A stretch of 64,000 nucleotides of DNA from Aneurinibacillus terranovensis DSM 18919 (GCF_000430625.1 NZ_KE387171.1:36175-100174); one strand, 5' to 3'; shown: positions 51,703-61,680, counted from the first letter of the stretch. A program made the numbers and translations. The notes: generated by a model not told the origin, from the sequence alone.

Positions 51703-52659
51703 TTAAACGCGATCTATCATGATAAGAAGGCTGAACATGGTGAGGTAAATTAAAGAATAAACGAAAGACATCCGGGAGAATTTAATCGAATCTTTCATAA
51801 AGAATCCGCTGACGTTCAAAACGATATAAACTAATCCCAGAATCCCCATACCTGCTAAATAAACTTTACCCACAGCACCCAGTGCAAATAATAATAGAGT
51901 CACAGGAACCAAGGCAACGGTATAGCTAAGAATATAGTGTTTTGTCACTTCGAATCCGCGGACCGCAGGCAGCATCTGGAACCCGGCGGTGCGATAGTCG
52001 TCAGCACGGCGCATGGCTAACGCAAGGAAGTGAGGAACCTGCCACAAGAATAAAACAGTAAAAATCACCCACGCGACCATATCCATCGTATTCGTTACCG
52101 CCGCATAGCCCATCACCGGAGGCATGGCGCCCGCTACTCCTCCGACTAATGTGTTCAGCGTGGTCGTACGCTTAGTCCAGAGCGTGTAGGCAACAACATA
52201 AAAGAATAGACCAACAAGCCCGAGAACCGCCGTTAACATATTCACCGAAGCGAGAAGTACCGTACCAATAATTCCGAGTAGAATTCCCATCTTAAGTACG
52301 GAAGACGGGGTTAGGCGGCCCTCTGGCAAGGCTCTTGTTTTTGTACGCTGCATCAGTTTGTCAAGATCTCTGTCGATAAAGTTATTCAGACATGTTCCCG
52401 ACATAACGACGAGGGCAGAACCCAGCATCGTTAGCAGAACAACGGACATATCCAGACGTCCTGTTGTTCCAATCCATAAACCTGCAAATACCATCATTAA
52501 GTTCGCAACGGTAATCCCAATTTTCGTAACTGATACGTAATCACGCCAGTCACCTTTCGGATGCGCTTCTGAAAGAGGTCCGGGCTCCATCACTCGACTC
52601 GCGGGGTTTTCATAGGTTGTGCTGCTTTCTAGTACTGTATGGTCTACTGGAGCACCCAT
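51703..52659 (-). CDS. ctaB: Protoheme IX farnesyltransferase
   Basis: A 318-residue UbiA-family membrane enzyme that turns heme B into heme O by adding a farnesyl group. It has about nine helices. The first Asp motif, NNFIDRDLDKLMQRTKTRAL near residue 92, and the second region, HFLALAMRRADDYRTAGFQM near residue 205, match CtaB. aaggagg precedes the ATG. It lies in one operon with ctaA, which makes heme A from its product. Confidence 0.95.
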   Translation of the reverse strand: MGAPVDHTVLESSTTYENPASRVMEPGPLSEAHPKGDWRDYVSVTKIGITVANLMMVFAGLWIGTTGRLDMSVVLLTMLGSALVVMSGTCLNNFIDRDLDKLMQRTKTRALPEGRLTPSSVLKMGILLGIIGTVLLASVNMLTAVLGLVGLFFYVVAYTLWTKRTTTLNTLVGGVAGAMPPVMGYAAVTNTMDMVAWVIFTVLFLWQVPHFLALAMRRADDYRTAGFQMLPAVRGFEVTKHYILSYTVALVPVTLLLFALGAVGKVYLAGMGILGLVYIVLNVSGFFMKDSIKFSRMSFVYSLIYLTMFSLLIMIDRV

Positions 52660-52681
52660 ATCATTTCCTCCTTACAATCCA

Positions 52682-53626
52682 TTAACTAATGTTTTTTTCA
52701 ATATATCTATCGTCCGAGTCTGTGTCTGCTTTAGGATTAGGCTTGAGCAGGTCAACTCCCATTCTGGCCTGTGCGACCGTAAATACGCATACAGCTATCA
52801 TTAAAGCGGATAAAGCCAGATGAATAATCGCAGAATAAATCGCGAGCCTACTGATTAACGCAACGAATCCCGCTAAAATTTGCAATCCGAGCAATCCTGC
52901 AAGTACCGTAGTTGAACGTGTAAGCTTCTTCTTGTTTACCGCATGAAAATGCAGCAATAAAATGGCACCGGACACAATGAATGTAACAAACATGTGTGCA
53001 TATCCGATTCCTTCGGCAATCTGCTTGGAACTAATGAGGCTGTTTAGCAATCGGTACTCATCCTGCAACCAAATTTTCCCTGCCTTACTATGTTCGAAAA
53101 ACAAACCAAGCATAACTTGCAGCAATGTCGCAATCGTCGCAGTAAGTGCCGGTTTATAAAGGGATTTAACATCCTTGTCAGGATGAAACGCACCCTGCCG
53201 TTTTTTATGCTCAGCGAACGTAATCGTCGAAATAAGTGCAAAGGTGGAAAATAACAGCATCGCTTCCGTTCCATCGACGGCGGTAAAGCCAGGCGGAAGC
53301 TTAAGAAGTACGTTTACACCGCCGGTAACGGCAACCATAACAAGCAATAACAAAGCAACAAACGTTAATTTTGCAGCAAGCGGGCTTGCTTTTCGTTTAC
53401 GCCAGGCAACAAACACATTCACAGCAATCAACAACCCTACAATCATAGAAAGCATACGGTGGCTATATTCAATAATCACTTTTCCTTCCAGAGGAGGAAT
53501 GACTTTCCCGCCGCAAAGCGGCCAGTCTGAGCAGGCAAGCCCGGCGTCGAAATTCACGACCAGGCTGCCGGCAATCAGCAATAGGAAAATACAAATTGTA
53601 GTTATGAATGGCAAACGATGTTTCAT
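52682..53626 (-). CDS. ctaA: Heme A synthase
   Basis: A 314-residue eight-helix membrane protein that oxidises heme O to heme A. The four-helix halves repeat: DAGLACSDWPLCGGKVIPPL near residue 29 holds the conserved cysteine pair, IEYSHRMLSMIVGLL contains a heme-ligand histidine, and the second half has YAHMFVTFIVSGAILLLHFH near residue 203. In Bacillus subtilis ctaA is divergent from ctaB; here it sits inside the oxidase operon between ctaD and ctaB. Confidence 0.93.
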   Translation of the reverse strand: MKHRLPFITTICIFLLLIAGSLVVNFDAGLACSDWPLCGGKVIPPLEGKVIIEYSHRMLSMIVGLLIAVNVFVAWRKRKASPLAAKLTFVALLLLVMVAVTGGVNVLLKLPPGFTAVDGTEAMLLFSTFALISTITFAEHKKRQGAFHPDKDVKSLYKPALTATIATLLQVMLGLFFEHSKAGKIWLQDEYRLLNSLISSKQIAEGIGYAHMFVTFIVSGAILLLHFHAVNKKKLTRSTTVLAGLLGLQILAGFVALISRLAIYSAIIHLALSALMIAVCVFTVAQARMGVDLLKPNPKADTDSDDRYIEKNIS

Positions 53627-53641
53627 GTGACGATTTCCTTT

Positions 53642-55273
53642 CTACGCTCCAAATGAATTTTCTTGGTATTTCTTCTTCATGGCACGCTCGCCAAATTCGT
53701 ATGGCGGCGCAGTTACATACGGAGTTTCAAAGAAATTATGCTCAGGCGGCGGGGAAGAAATAGTCCACTCAAGCGTTTGCGCACCCCACGGGTTCGCAGG
53801 GGCTTTTACATTTTGCTTCAAGGAAACCGCAATGGCTGCAACCATTAATAGGGCGGCCAATCCGATTATATATGAACCAAACGTAGCGATCCGGTTTACC
53901 GTTTCCAGTCCCGGATCATAGTCAAACACGCGACGCGGCATTCCTTTCATTCCAATATAGTGCATCGGGAAAAACGTAAGGTTGGTTCCAATAAAATAAA
54001 GCCAGAAAACCCATTTGCCCATCTTCTCATTATACATTTTTCCTGTCACTTTAGGGAACCAGTAAAATATGCCGCCAAGAACTGCCATCATACTGCCACC
54101 AAACAGCACATAGTGGAAATGGGCAACGACGAAGTACGTATCATGCATATGCATATCGATAGGAACGGCTGCCAGATAAATGCCGCTGAGACCTCCGATC
54201 GTAAACAACCCCATAAAACCAAATGTTACAAATAGCATCGGAGTCGTAAGCCAGTTCGAGCCACCCCATAGCGTGGCAAGCCAGTTAAAGATTTTAATGG
54301 CAGATGGCACCGCAATAATCATTGATGTAATCATAAACGGCACACCGGCTGAAATCGACATCCCGGCCACAAACATATGGTGAGCCCAGACTAAGAAGCC
54401 AAGGAACCCAATGGCCACCGAGGAATACGCAATCGCATGGTAACCAAAAATCGGCTTGCGGGCAAATACAGGAATGATTTCAGATACGATCCCCATCGCG
54501 GGCAGCACCATGATATATACAGCGGGGTGGGAATAGAACCAGAATAAATGTTCATAAAGCATCGGATCCCCGCCGGCGGAAGCATTGTAGAAGTCGGTGC
54601 CGAAGTGACGGTCAAAAATAAGGGTGGTGATTGCACCGGCAAGCGCAGGCGTACCAAACAATTGAATAAAGGATGTCACAAGGGAAGACCATACATACAA
54701 AGGCAGGCGGTTAAATGTCATTCCGGGCGCTCGCATATTAAATACCGTGACAATAATGTTAATCGAGCCAAGAATGGAAGACAATCCAAGAATATGAACC
54801 GCGGTTACCCAAATATCCAGACCATATCCCGGTGATTGAACACTGTAAGGAGGATATGCGGTCCATCCTACATCGGGCATACCAAAGTAAAAACTGCTGA
54901 AAAGAACGAGACCTCCGAGAACGTATAACCAGAAGGCGAGGTTATTCATCCGCGGAAAAGCCATATCGGGAGCGCCAATCATAATCGGTATCAAATAGTT
55001 ACCGAAGGCGGCGGTCAGCATGGGAATCATGAACAGGAAAATCATAATCGTTCCGTGCATGGTAAACATCTGGTTGAAAAAGTCCGCACTTTTTGAAACG
55101 TCCGGCATCCCGGGCGTCAACAGTTCGGTGCGTATAACCAGAGCGGCCGCACCGCCAAAGAAAAAGAAAAACAAACTCGCAATCGCGTACATAATTCCTA
55201 TTTTCTTATGGTCTACAGACAGCAACCAATCCCGAACAAATGACCGTTTCCTTCCTTCCGCTATGGTACTCAC
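53642..55273 (-). CDS. ctaD: Cytochrome c oxidase subunit I (A2-type)
   Basis: A 543-residue heme-copper oxidase core with 12 helices. Heme ligand TMHGTIMIFLFMIP is near residue 70. The copper-B region reads LFWFYSHPAVYIMVLPAMGI near residue 225, then VWAHHMFVAGM, and the low-spin and high-spin heme histidines lie in VAHFHYVLFGGSMM near residue 375. At the D-channel end the usual glutamate (GHPEVY) is replaced: the sequence is YSHPAVY, the mark of A2-type oxidases. The start is a GTG with ggagggg upstream. It reduces oxygen and pumps protons. Confidence 0.96.
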   Translation of the reverse strand: MSTIAEGRKRSFVRDWLLSVDHKKIGIMYAIASLFFFFFGGAAALVIRTELLTPGMPDVSKSADFFNQMFTMHGTIMIFLFMIPMLTAAFGNYLIPIMIGAPDMAFPRMNNLAFWLYVLGGLVLFSSFYFGMPDVGWTAYPPYSVQSPGYGLDIWVTAVHILGLSSILGSINIIVTVFNMRAPGMTFNRLPLYVWSSLVTSFIQLFGTPALAGAITTLIFDRHFGTDFYNASAGGDPMLYEHLFWFYSHPAVYIMVLPAMGIVSEIIPVFARKPIFGYHAIAYSSVAIGFLGFLVWAHHMFVAGMSISAGVPFMITSMIIAVPSAIKIFNWLATLWGGSNWLTTPMLFVTFGFMGLFTIGGLSGIYLAAVPIDMHMHDTYFVVAHFHYVLFGGSMMAVLGGIFYWFPKVTGKMYNEKMGKWVFWLYFIGTNLTFFPMHYIGMKGMPRRVFDYDPGLETVNRIATFGSYIIGLAALLMVAAIAVSLKQNVKAPANPWGAQTLEWTISSPPPEHNFFETPYVTAPPYEFGERAMKKKYQENSFGA

Positions 55274-55288
55274 GTCCTTCGCCCCTCC

Positions 55289-56236
55289 CTACTTAAGCGT
55301 TTTAATATACTCGGCAATTTGCTTCGCTTGCTGCTCAGTAACTTGCTGCGGAGGCATCGCCGGCGGAAAACCTGCGGCGATTTTAGCACCTGGCTTCATA
55401 ATTGATTCTACAATGTAGTTCTCGTCATACATAACCGTACTGCCATCGGCGAGTTTGCGATCTTTACCGTACATTCCACCCCATCCGGGACCAACAATCT
55501 TAGTCTGGTCGATGGCGTGGCAATTTAAGCATCCCTTTTGCTGTACAAGGAGCTTTCCAGCCCCACCCGGACCGGATGCTCCGGCAAAACCCGGAACCTT
55601 TGTTCCACCGGATTTGACAAACTGTGTAAAATCTTTATCATTGAGGACATGTAACTTGGCTGTCATCATGGAGTGCATCGTACCGCAATACTCGGCGCAG
55701 CGAATCACATACGGTTGATCTCCCGGCTGCACAGGGCCAGACCATATTTGTGTCTGTCTTCCCGGTACGGCATCCTGCTTAATCCGCATGGCGGGAATCC
55801 AGAAACTGTGGATGACATCTCCGGAAGTAATTTTAAAAAGAACATTTTTACCGGCGGGAATAGCCACATCCCCTGATGTCTTAAATCCCTCAGGATACTG
55901 GAAGTCCCATCTCCATTTATACCCCGTAACAGTAATTGTATACGTGTCTTTCGGCGGCGTTTGAATCGCATACGTTACGCGGGAACCCAAAACGCCGATC
56001 ACAACAAGTATAAGGGCGGGAATAAGCGTCCAGATGATTTCCATTTTTGTGTTGCCATGAAGAGCAATCCCCTGTTTGTCCGCTCGCCTTCTCCTATAAC
56101 GAAGTAAGAAAATGAAAAGAAGCATTTCAACGAGAATAAAAATAAAGACCGCTACCCATGATACAACTACGAAGAGCGAATCTACGCTTTTTGCCATATT
56201 ATTTATGGCGGGAGGAAACAGCCAACTTACGTCCAC
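55289..56236 (-). CDS. ctaC: Cytochrome c oxidase subunit II with fused cytochrome c (caa3 type)
   Basis: A 315-residue subunit. Two membrane helices (about residues 20-42 and 65-85) precede the CuA domain with GDVIHSFWIPAMRIKQDAVP and the ligand set CAEYCGTMHSMM near residue 190. A C-terminal cytochrome c domain carries CLNCH near residue 238 and a distal methionine in PPAMPPQQ. No lipoprotein or cleavable signal is visible, unusual for Bacillus CtaC. A GTG at 56236 is 8 bases from aaggag; another GTG three codons earlier is possible. First gene of the operon. Confidence 0.94.
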   Translation of the reverse strand: MDVSWLFPPAINNMAKSVDSLFVVVSWVAVFIFILVEMLLFIFLLRYRRRRADKQGIALHGNTKMEIIWTLIPALILVVIGVLGSRVTYAIQTPPKDTYTITVTGYKWRWDFQYPEGFKTSGDVAIPAGKNVLFKITSGDVIHSFWIPAMRIKQDAVPGRQTQIWSGPVQPGDQPYVIRCAEYCGTMHSMMTAKLHVLNDKDFTQFVKSGGTKVPGFAGASGPGGAGKLLVQQKGCLNCHAIDQTKIVGPGWGGMYGKDRKLADGSTVMYDENYIVESIMKPGAKIAAGFPPAMPPQQVTEQQAKQIAEYIKTLK

Positions 56237-56245
56237 ACTACACAC

Positions 56246-56446
56246 TCCTTCCCGTATCTATAAAATTGCTTTACAGAACACATAAATACCATTGGCGTAG
56301 TAAAAACCATAGAAACACTAATATAAGGATATAGTTAGGCACTCAAATTTTCAACTAAAAACGGGGAATTTTGTGTCGCAATTGTGATTAAAAAGTGTCT
56401 ATTTTGTGTAAATGTATGTGGTGTTGTTAATTTTTATGTATAAGAA
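56246..56446. promoter_or_regulatory. Upstream region of the cta operon
   Basis: About 200 bp of AT-rich sequence with no gene, between the NUDIX terminator and ctaC. It must carry the oxidase promoter; several tgtgt/acaca patches are present, but I cannot assign a specific regulator. Confidence 0.5.
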
Positions 56447-56480
56447 AAAGGAAGGACGCGGAGCTATCCTTCCTTACCAT
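56447..56480 (-). terminator. Terminator of the NUDIX gene
   Basis: On the minus strand ggaagga and tccttcc, extended by ta and an AAGG/CCTT base, form a stem followed by tttttctta, 30 bp past the stop. Confidence 0.8.
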
Positions 56481-56509
56481 GTTTTCCAACAATTCAAACA
56501 ATATTTATC

Positions 56510-57124
56510 TTATTTAACCAATGAAACAAACTCTACGATAATTCTTGCCGTCAGCCCCCAGATGATTCGTTCTTCATATTCATAAAAAAATTCGGGAAGG
56601 CGAACCGTTCGCCATTTATAATCTTTTCCGTCCGGAATCAAATCGAACGGAAAATCTTCCTCCGGGTTCATGCCCAGGCGAATATAATGCACCTGTGGTT
56701 CTTGCTTAAGAAAGAAATCAAGGGGAACAAAAAAAATATCTTCCACTTCATCTTTATTAAAGATCATTTTTGTGTGGTCCTTTATCCTGCCCACGTAGCA
56801 GTAAATAGAAGAAGAATAGGGCGGGATAAGCACCCCGAGATTTTCGATAATCTCAATATCATCCCGCGTAAGGCCCAATTCTTCACACGTTTCCCGTATC
56901 GCCGCTTCTTCTTCTGAACGGTCCTCTGGTTCAATTTTTCCGCCTGGAAAGCAAATTTCACCCGGCTGCCGCTTAAGAGTTTGCGCCCGAATTTCAAATA
57001 ATACGTGAACCTTGCCGTTTATTTCTACGAGCGGGATCATCACCGCAGCCCTCATCAGTGGAGCGAAACCAAATAAATTAAATGGCCGGGTCCGCGTGGT
57101 GATTTTGCTTTGAATCTCGTCCAT
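56510..57124 (-). CDS. NUDIX hydrolase, CoA pyrophosphatase-like
   Basis: A 204-residue hydrolase. It has the NUDIX box GGKIEPEDRSEEEAAIRETC then EELG near residue 65, and just before it LKRQPGEICFPGG, the extended motif of the CoA pyrophosphatase (NudL, UPF0035) subgroup. It likely splits CoA or its oxidised derivatives. LLxF-type substrate assignments cannot be made more exactly from sequence. Start is one of two adjacent ATGs; 57124 is better spaced from ggag. Confidence 0.88.
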   Translation of the reverse strand: MDEIQSKITTRTRPFNLFGFAPLMRAAVMIPLVEINGKVHVLFEIRAQTLKRQPGEICFPGGKIEPEDRSEEEAAIRETCEELGLTRDDIEIIENLGVLIPPYSSSIYCYVGRIKDHTKMIFNKDEVEDIFFVPLDFFLKQEPQVHYIRLGMNPEEDFPFDLIPDGKDYKWRTVRLPEFFYEYEERIIWGLTARIIVEFVSLVK

Positions 57125-57150
57125 CATAAATCTCCACCTGACTCCTTTCC

Positions 57151-57247
57151 CTATAAGATGACGCTGGCGTCAATCTCAAAGTGAGCGTCCCGCAGGACTT
57201 TCGCTATCTGATTTACCTTCAACGATAATCACTTTGTTTATGATCAC
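57151..57247 (-). pseudogene. Toprim-domain (YusF-like) remnant with frameshift
   Basis: From a GTG with gagaggtg upstream the frame reads MIINKVIIVEGKSD, the catalytic start of a toprim domain with its glutamate. A shift of one frame then gives IAKVLRDAHFEIDASVIL and a stop. The two joined match the first 35 residues of small toprim proteins such as YusF. The DxD half of the domain is missing. Confidence 0.65.
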
Positions 57248-57394
57248 AGTGCGTCACCTCTCTTTATTATACGGTAAAACTACCTTCGTCGATCGGGTAA
57301 CGCTTTGAAAAATTCTGCCTGTTGTACTATGCTTATGTTGTACGATGCTTCCTATAGATACGAGACCTACTTCACAGTAAAGGCGGGATATAAG

Positions 57395-58774
57395 ATGCCC
57401 AACAATTACCGTTCATACCTGGCGGAAAATCGAAACAGAAACCTTGAGGAATTGAAAGCTTTGTTAAAAATCGAAAGTATAAGCGCTCTTTCCGCTCATA
57501 AGAAGGATATACATACAGCTGCTGAGTGGATTCAAAACGCTTTACAAACAGCCGGTTTAGAGAACGTGCGGATCATGCCCACAGATGGAAACCCGATCGT
57601 TTATGCGGACTGGCTGCATGCAGAATGTGCGCCGACCGCACTTATCTACGGACATTATGATGTTCAGCCGGTCGATCCGCTTAACCTATGGCAAACGCCT
57701 CCTTTCGAACCGGATATTCGGGACGAAAAAATATACGCCCGGGGATCAACCGATGATAAAGGGCAGATTTTCATGCATATTAAAGCCATCCAGGCTCTGC
57801 TTGAAACGGAAGGCAAGCTTCCGGTTAATGTAAAGTTCTGCATTGAAGGAGAAGAAGAAATCGGCAGCCCGAATCTGGAATCGTTTGTGGAAAAAAACAG
57901 CGATTTGCTTAGCGCCGATGTGCTAGTGATTTCAGATACGCCGATGCTGGAAAAAGGAAAGCCTGCCATTTGCTATGGCCTGCGCGGCTTGTGCGCGATG
58001 CAAATTGACGTAAAAGGAGCGAAAGGGGACCTTCACTCCGGGATTTATGGCGGAGGAGTGCAAAATCCGCTGCATGCCCTTTCCGCCATTTTGGCCTCTC
58101 TGCATGATGAAGAAGGAAGGGTAGCGGTAGAAGGATTCTACGATAAGGTCGTACCGTTAACCGAAGAAGAGCGCCAGGCTTTCCGGGATCTCCATTATAG
58201 TGAGGAGCATGTTAAAAAAGAGCTTGGCATAACCGAATTGTATGGAGAAAAAGGCTATACTTTTCTGGAACGGACATGGGGGCGCCCTACACTCGAAATA
58301 AACGGAATGTACGGCGGCTTTGAGGGCGAAGGAATTAAAACGGTACTCCCAGCAGAAGCCCACGCCAAACTTTCCTGCCGCCTCGTGGGAAATCAGGAAC
58401 CGGTGGAAATTCAGCAGTTAATTGAGGAACATGTAAAAAGACACACGCCGCCCGGAGTTGAAGTAACCTTCACACGCATGGATAAGGGGCGCCCGTTTAC
58501 GACGCCATATGACCACCCTGTGATCCAGGCAGCCATGCGCGCCTATCAATCCGCTTATGAAGTAACACCGGCCCTTACCCGGATGGGCGGGTCGATTCCC
58601 ATAGTGGAAGCATTCGGTCGCATACTCCGACTCCCGGTTGTCTTAATGGGGTTCGGCTTGCCGGGTGAGAACTTCCATGCGCCCAACGAACATTTCCATT
58701 TAGAAAATTACGATAAAGGGCTACTGACGATCTGCGAATACTGGAAAGAGCTTGCGAAAACGGAGATATCGTAG
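57395..58774 (+). CDS. M20-family dipeptidase
   Basis: A 459-residue zinc peptidase. Metal sites appear as LIYGHYDVQPVDP near residue 75, GSTDDKGQIFMHIKAIQ near residue 117, IEGEEEIGSPN near residue 150 and a last histidine in FGLPGENFHAPNEHFHLENY near residue 430. The dimerisation lid domain lies between residues 205 and 330. It is of the CNDP/DUG1-like dipeptidase type common in Bacilli. I use the ATG at 57395; the frame opens 30 codons earlier, but that part (CCTMLMLYDASYRYE) looks non-coding. A strong terminator follows. Confidence 0.92.
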   Translation: MPNNYRSYLAENRNRNLEELKALLKIESISALSAHKKDIHTAAEWIQNALQTAGLENVRIMPTDGNPIVYADWLHAECAPTALIYGHYDVQPVDPLNLWQTPPFEPDIRDEKIYARGSTDDKGQIFMHIKAIQALLETEGKLPVNVKFCIEGEEEIGSPNLESFVEKNSDLLSADVLVISDTPMLEKGKPAICYGLRGLCAMQIDVKGAKGDLHSGIYGGGVQNPLHALSAILASLHDEEGRVAVEGFYDKVVPLTEEERQAFRDLHYSEEHVKKELGITELYGEKGYTFLERTWGRPTLEINGMYGGFEGEGIKTVLPAEAHAKLSCRLVGNQEPVEIQQLIEEHVKRHTPPGVEVTFTRMDKGRPFTTPYDHPVIQAAMRAYQSAYEVTPALTRMGGSIPIVEAFGRILRLPVVLMGFGLPGENFHAPNEHFHLENYDKGLLTICEYWKELAKTEIS

Positions 58775-58807
58775 GTTAAAAACGTTAGTCTACCTTATTT
58801 GGCAAGC

Positions 58808-58857
58808 GAAAGTGAAGGAACGAGTAGAAATATTTAATATGTTCCTTCACTTTTTTT
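58808..58857 (+). terminator. Terminator of the dipeptidase gene
   Basis: aaagtgaaggaac and gttccttcacttt pair perfectly around a loop of about 20 bases, with seven T after it. Confidence 0.9.
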
Positions 58858-58909
58858 GCCGTTGACCTGTTGAAAAGCAGCTTCGTTCCGAGTCGTTATA
58901 TGGAGTCGT

Positions 58910-59336
58910 TGTTTAGATCCGTTATTTGAAGTCGTTATTCAATCAATGCTTCTTGATTTTTTTCAATTGACAGCACAAGTGGGGCTGACAAGTGTTCAAC
59001 AATGGATGCTCTTAGGTATGATTGCGAAGAACGAAGGGGTATCCCCTAAAGGATTTACGGCAGAACATTTTGGTGACCAAGCAGAATATTTCAAGCATGG
59101 TTGACCGTTTAAAGCAGGCCGGCTATGTATCAACCTACGAAGACTTATCCGACCGAAGAATCACAAGGGTTAAACTAACAGAGCAGGGGAAAGAGGTATT
59201 GCAAGCTCTGAAGCCGCTAACCAATGCCAGTAACGATAAGACATTTGAGGTATTTGAATCCGAAGAACTTGTTGTTCTTTCTTCCCTTTTAGAACGATTT
59301 GTAGCACATCTCAATCAACAAGTGGATATGACATGA
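58910..59336 (+). pseudogene. MarR-family regulator with +1 frameshift
   Basis: One frame reads DPLFEVVIQSMLLDFFQLTA then GLTSVQQWMLLGMIAKNEGV SPK. At cctaaaggattta near 59050 an extra G moves the reading to the next frame, which continues KDLRQNILVTKQNISSMVDR, LKQAGYVSTYEDLSDRR and VKLTEQGKEVLQALKPL to the stop. Removing one G restores a complete MarR winged helix. The N-terminal helix and a proper start are also lacking. Its regulatory target is not obvious. Confidence 0.82.
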
Positions 59337-59670
59337 AGTGTGCATGTTTTTTAGTCTATTAGTCAATTAGTTGTCATTTTGACGCAAGACCATAAGCTAC
59401 AAAGATGATAACGAATCGATCGCCACCATCCTTCGTGGAGAGTCTCAACAAACTATCCTTTCATTGTATAAAAAAGAGGCTGATCCAAAAGGTACGTCCC
59501 AAATGATTACATCCCAAAAAATAGCCCGTAATCACGATAAAAGTGGTACGGGCTCATTATTTTTGATGCGATTTTTACTGCTAAAGTGGAGCTCGAAATT
59601 TCTATAAGAGACTTCGGAGCAGCCCATTTTTCTCGTGCTTTCTCTGTTTGTGTCGCGCGATTTGCGCATT
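59337..59670. other. Intergenic region downstream of cysA
   Basis: No gene. It holds a plus-strand terminator-like hairpin at about 59521-59563 (agcccgt/acgggct with an attattttt tail), which may end marR transcription, and an AT-rich part with no clear feature. I did not find a strong terminator for cysA. Confidence 0.5.
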
Positions 59671-60789
59671 TTACAATAAAGCTACACTTCGCTTCAAGCG
59701 TTTTTCGCCGGGATGTACCTCAACCCGATCTTTACCGACAAATACGCTGATATTTTTAAAACCAAGATAGACGGACTGACCTGGAGAGAACGGTGCGTGT
59801 TCATACAAATTATGCGGAACTTCGGCGTCGATTGTTTCATTCGTATTTTTGCAGGCTAGCTCCACTTTAACCATTGGACCGGCCAATTGCAGAGCCGCTA
59901 CTTGAGCCTTGAATGCTGCCCCTTTTACCGGCAGTTGGTGAATCTCCACCTCGTGCGGTCGGACGAATCCTACCGCTTCCTCATCCTTGTAACCTGAATA
60001 GGTTGGAATATCCAGTTCGAGTGAACCAATCTTCATTTTCCCATTGAGAATTCTGCCAGGCAGCCGATTTACCTTTCCAATAAACTGATATACAAAAGGA
60101 TTATCGGGGTTATGATAAACCTGTTTAGGTTCCCCTATTTGTTTTATTGTTCCCTGCTGCATGACCACGATCTGATCGGCCACTTCCAGCGCCTCTTCCT
60201 GATCATGTGTAACGAATATGGTTGTAATGCCTAACTCGTTATGGAATTGTCGCAGCCAGCGGCGAAGTTCCAGTCTAACCTTTGCATCCAGGGCACCGAA
60301 TGGTTCATCAAGCAGAAGAACTTGTGGTTCGATTGCCAGGGCTCGGGCAAGCGCTACCCGTTGGCGCTGACCACCCGACAACTGCGCCGGATATCTTTTC
60401 TCCATTCCATTCAACTGCACCCGTTCGATTAGCTCTTGTACTTTGTTTGCTATTTCCTTTTTCGAGGGACGTTCCTTGCGCTTGCGTACTTTTAAACCGA
60501 ATGCAATGTTATCAAATACAGTCATATGCCGGAACAACGCATAGTTTTGAAATACAAATCCTATTCGGCGGTCCATGACGCTTTGATTTGTAAGGTTCAT
60601 CCCGTTAAAAGTAATCATACCACAGTCTGGAAGTTCCATTCCCCCGATAATACGAAGCAGGGTCGTCTTGCCGGAACCCGAAGGGCCGAGAAGGGCGATC
60701 AACTTCCCCTCTTCAATGGAAAGATTTATGTTATCGAGCGCAATAAAATCTCCGTATTGCTTATAAATGTTCTGGATATCAATCTTCAT
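59671..60789 (-). CDS. cysA: Sulfate/thiosulfate ABC transporter ATPase
   Basis: A 372-residue importer ATPase. Walker [21 protein letters not shown] is near residue 33, the signature [18 protein letters not shown] near residue 139, Walker [17 protein letters not shown] near residue 160 and [17 protein letters not shown] near residue 192. A TOBE-type regulatory domain ([20 protein letters not shown]) follows residue 240. The ATG at 60789 has aaagggg 9 bases upstream and lies 15 bp past cysW. It powers sulfate uptake with CysT and CysW. Confidence 0.94.
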   Translation of the reverse strand: MKIDIQNIYKQYGDFIALDNINLSIEEGKLIALLGPSGSGKTTLLRIIGGMELPDCGMITFNGMNLTNQSVMDRRIGFVFQNYALFRHMTVFDNIAFGLKVRKRKERPSKKEIANKVQELIERVQLNGMEKRYPAQLSGGQRQRVALARALAIEPQVLLLDEPFGALDAKVRLELRRWLRQFHNELGITTIFVTHDQEEALEVADQIVVMQQGTIKQIGEPKQVYHNPDNPFVYQFIGKVNRLPGRILNGKMKIGSLELDIPTYSGYKDEEAVGFVRPHEVEIHQLPVKGAAFKAQVAALQLAGPMVKVELACKNTNETIDAEVPHNLYEHAPFSPGQSVYLGFKNISVFVGKDRVEVHPGEKRLKRSVALL

Positions 60790-60803
60790 TCTTTTCGACC
60801 CCT

Positions 60804-61667
60804 TTACTTCTTTTCCTTCGATTTCCACTCTGCCACGGACTTGACAACCAATGTGACCAGCGCCAGAACGGTTAATAATGAAGCAACAGCAAACGCAGCG
60901 GCGAAATTGTACTCATTATAGAGAATCTCAACATGAAGCGGAATCGTATTCGTCATGCCTCGAATATGCCCTGACACAACCGAAACTGCGCCAAACTCCC
61001 CCATGGCTCGCGCGTTACATAGAATCAACCCATATAGTAACCCCCACTTACAATTTGGAAGGGTTACCCGGAAAAAAGTCTGCCATCCGCGAGCCCCCAG
61101 CGAACGGGCTGCTTCCTCTTCTTCTTTCCCCTGTGCTTGCAGAAGCGGGATTAATTCCCGGGCCACAAACGGGAGTGTGACAAAAAGGGTTGCCAAAACA
61201 ATCCCTGGTACCGCAAAAACGATTTTGATATCATGCGCATCAAGCCAGGGAGCAAACCAGCCTTCGGAACCAAACAACAGCACAAACAACAAACCGGCAA
61301 TGACCGGCGAAACGGCAAACGGAAGATCGATCAGAGTAAGCAGTATATTTTTTCCTCTGAATTCAAACTTAGCAATCGTCCAGGAAGCAGCAAGACCAAA
61401 TATGGCATTTATCGGAACCGCAATGCAGGCGGTTAGAAGGGTCAAACGAATCGCCGAGAGGGCATCCGCATCCGTAAGAGCGGCGACATAAAGGTCCCAT
61501 CCTTTGCTTAACGCCTCAGAAAATACGCACAGCAGGGGCAAAACGAGGAACAAACACAGGAAAAAGACCGCAATTCCAATCAGACACCAGCGTACCATTC
61601 GCGTTTTCACTGCCGGTTGAATAACTTTGTTATGACCTGTTGTGATGAGAGTGATTCGATTATCCAT
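60804..61667 (-). CDS. cysW: Sulfate ABC transporter permease CysW
   Basis: A 287-residue permease with six helices and the EAA loop [20 protein letters not shown] then [15 protein letters not shown] near residue 190. [20 protein letters not shown] near residue 220 is the CysW signature. The start at 61667 has gaggagag upstream and overlaps the end of cysT only if an earlier ATG is used. It forms a heterodimer with CysT. Confidence 0.94.
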   Translation of the reverse strand: MDNRITLITTGHNKVIQPAVKTRMVRWCLIGIAVFFLCLFLVLPLLCVFSEALSKGWDLYVAALTDADALSAIRLTLLTACIAVPINAIFGLAASWTIAKFEFRGKNILLTLIDLPFAVSPVIAGLLFVLLFGSEGWFAPWLDAHDIKIVFAVPGIVLATLFVTLPFVARELIPLLQAQGKEEEEAARSLGARGWQTFFRVTLPNCKWGLLYGLILCNARAMGEFGAVSVVSGHIRGMTNTIPLHVEILYNEYNFAAAFAVASLLTVLALVTLVVKSVAEWKSKEKK

Positions 61668-61680
61668 GGTATCCTCTCCT

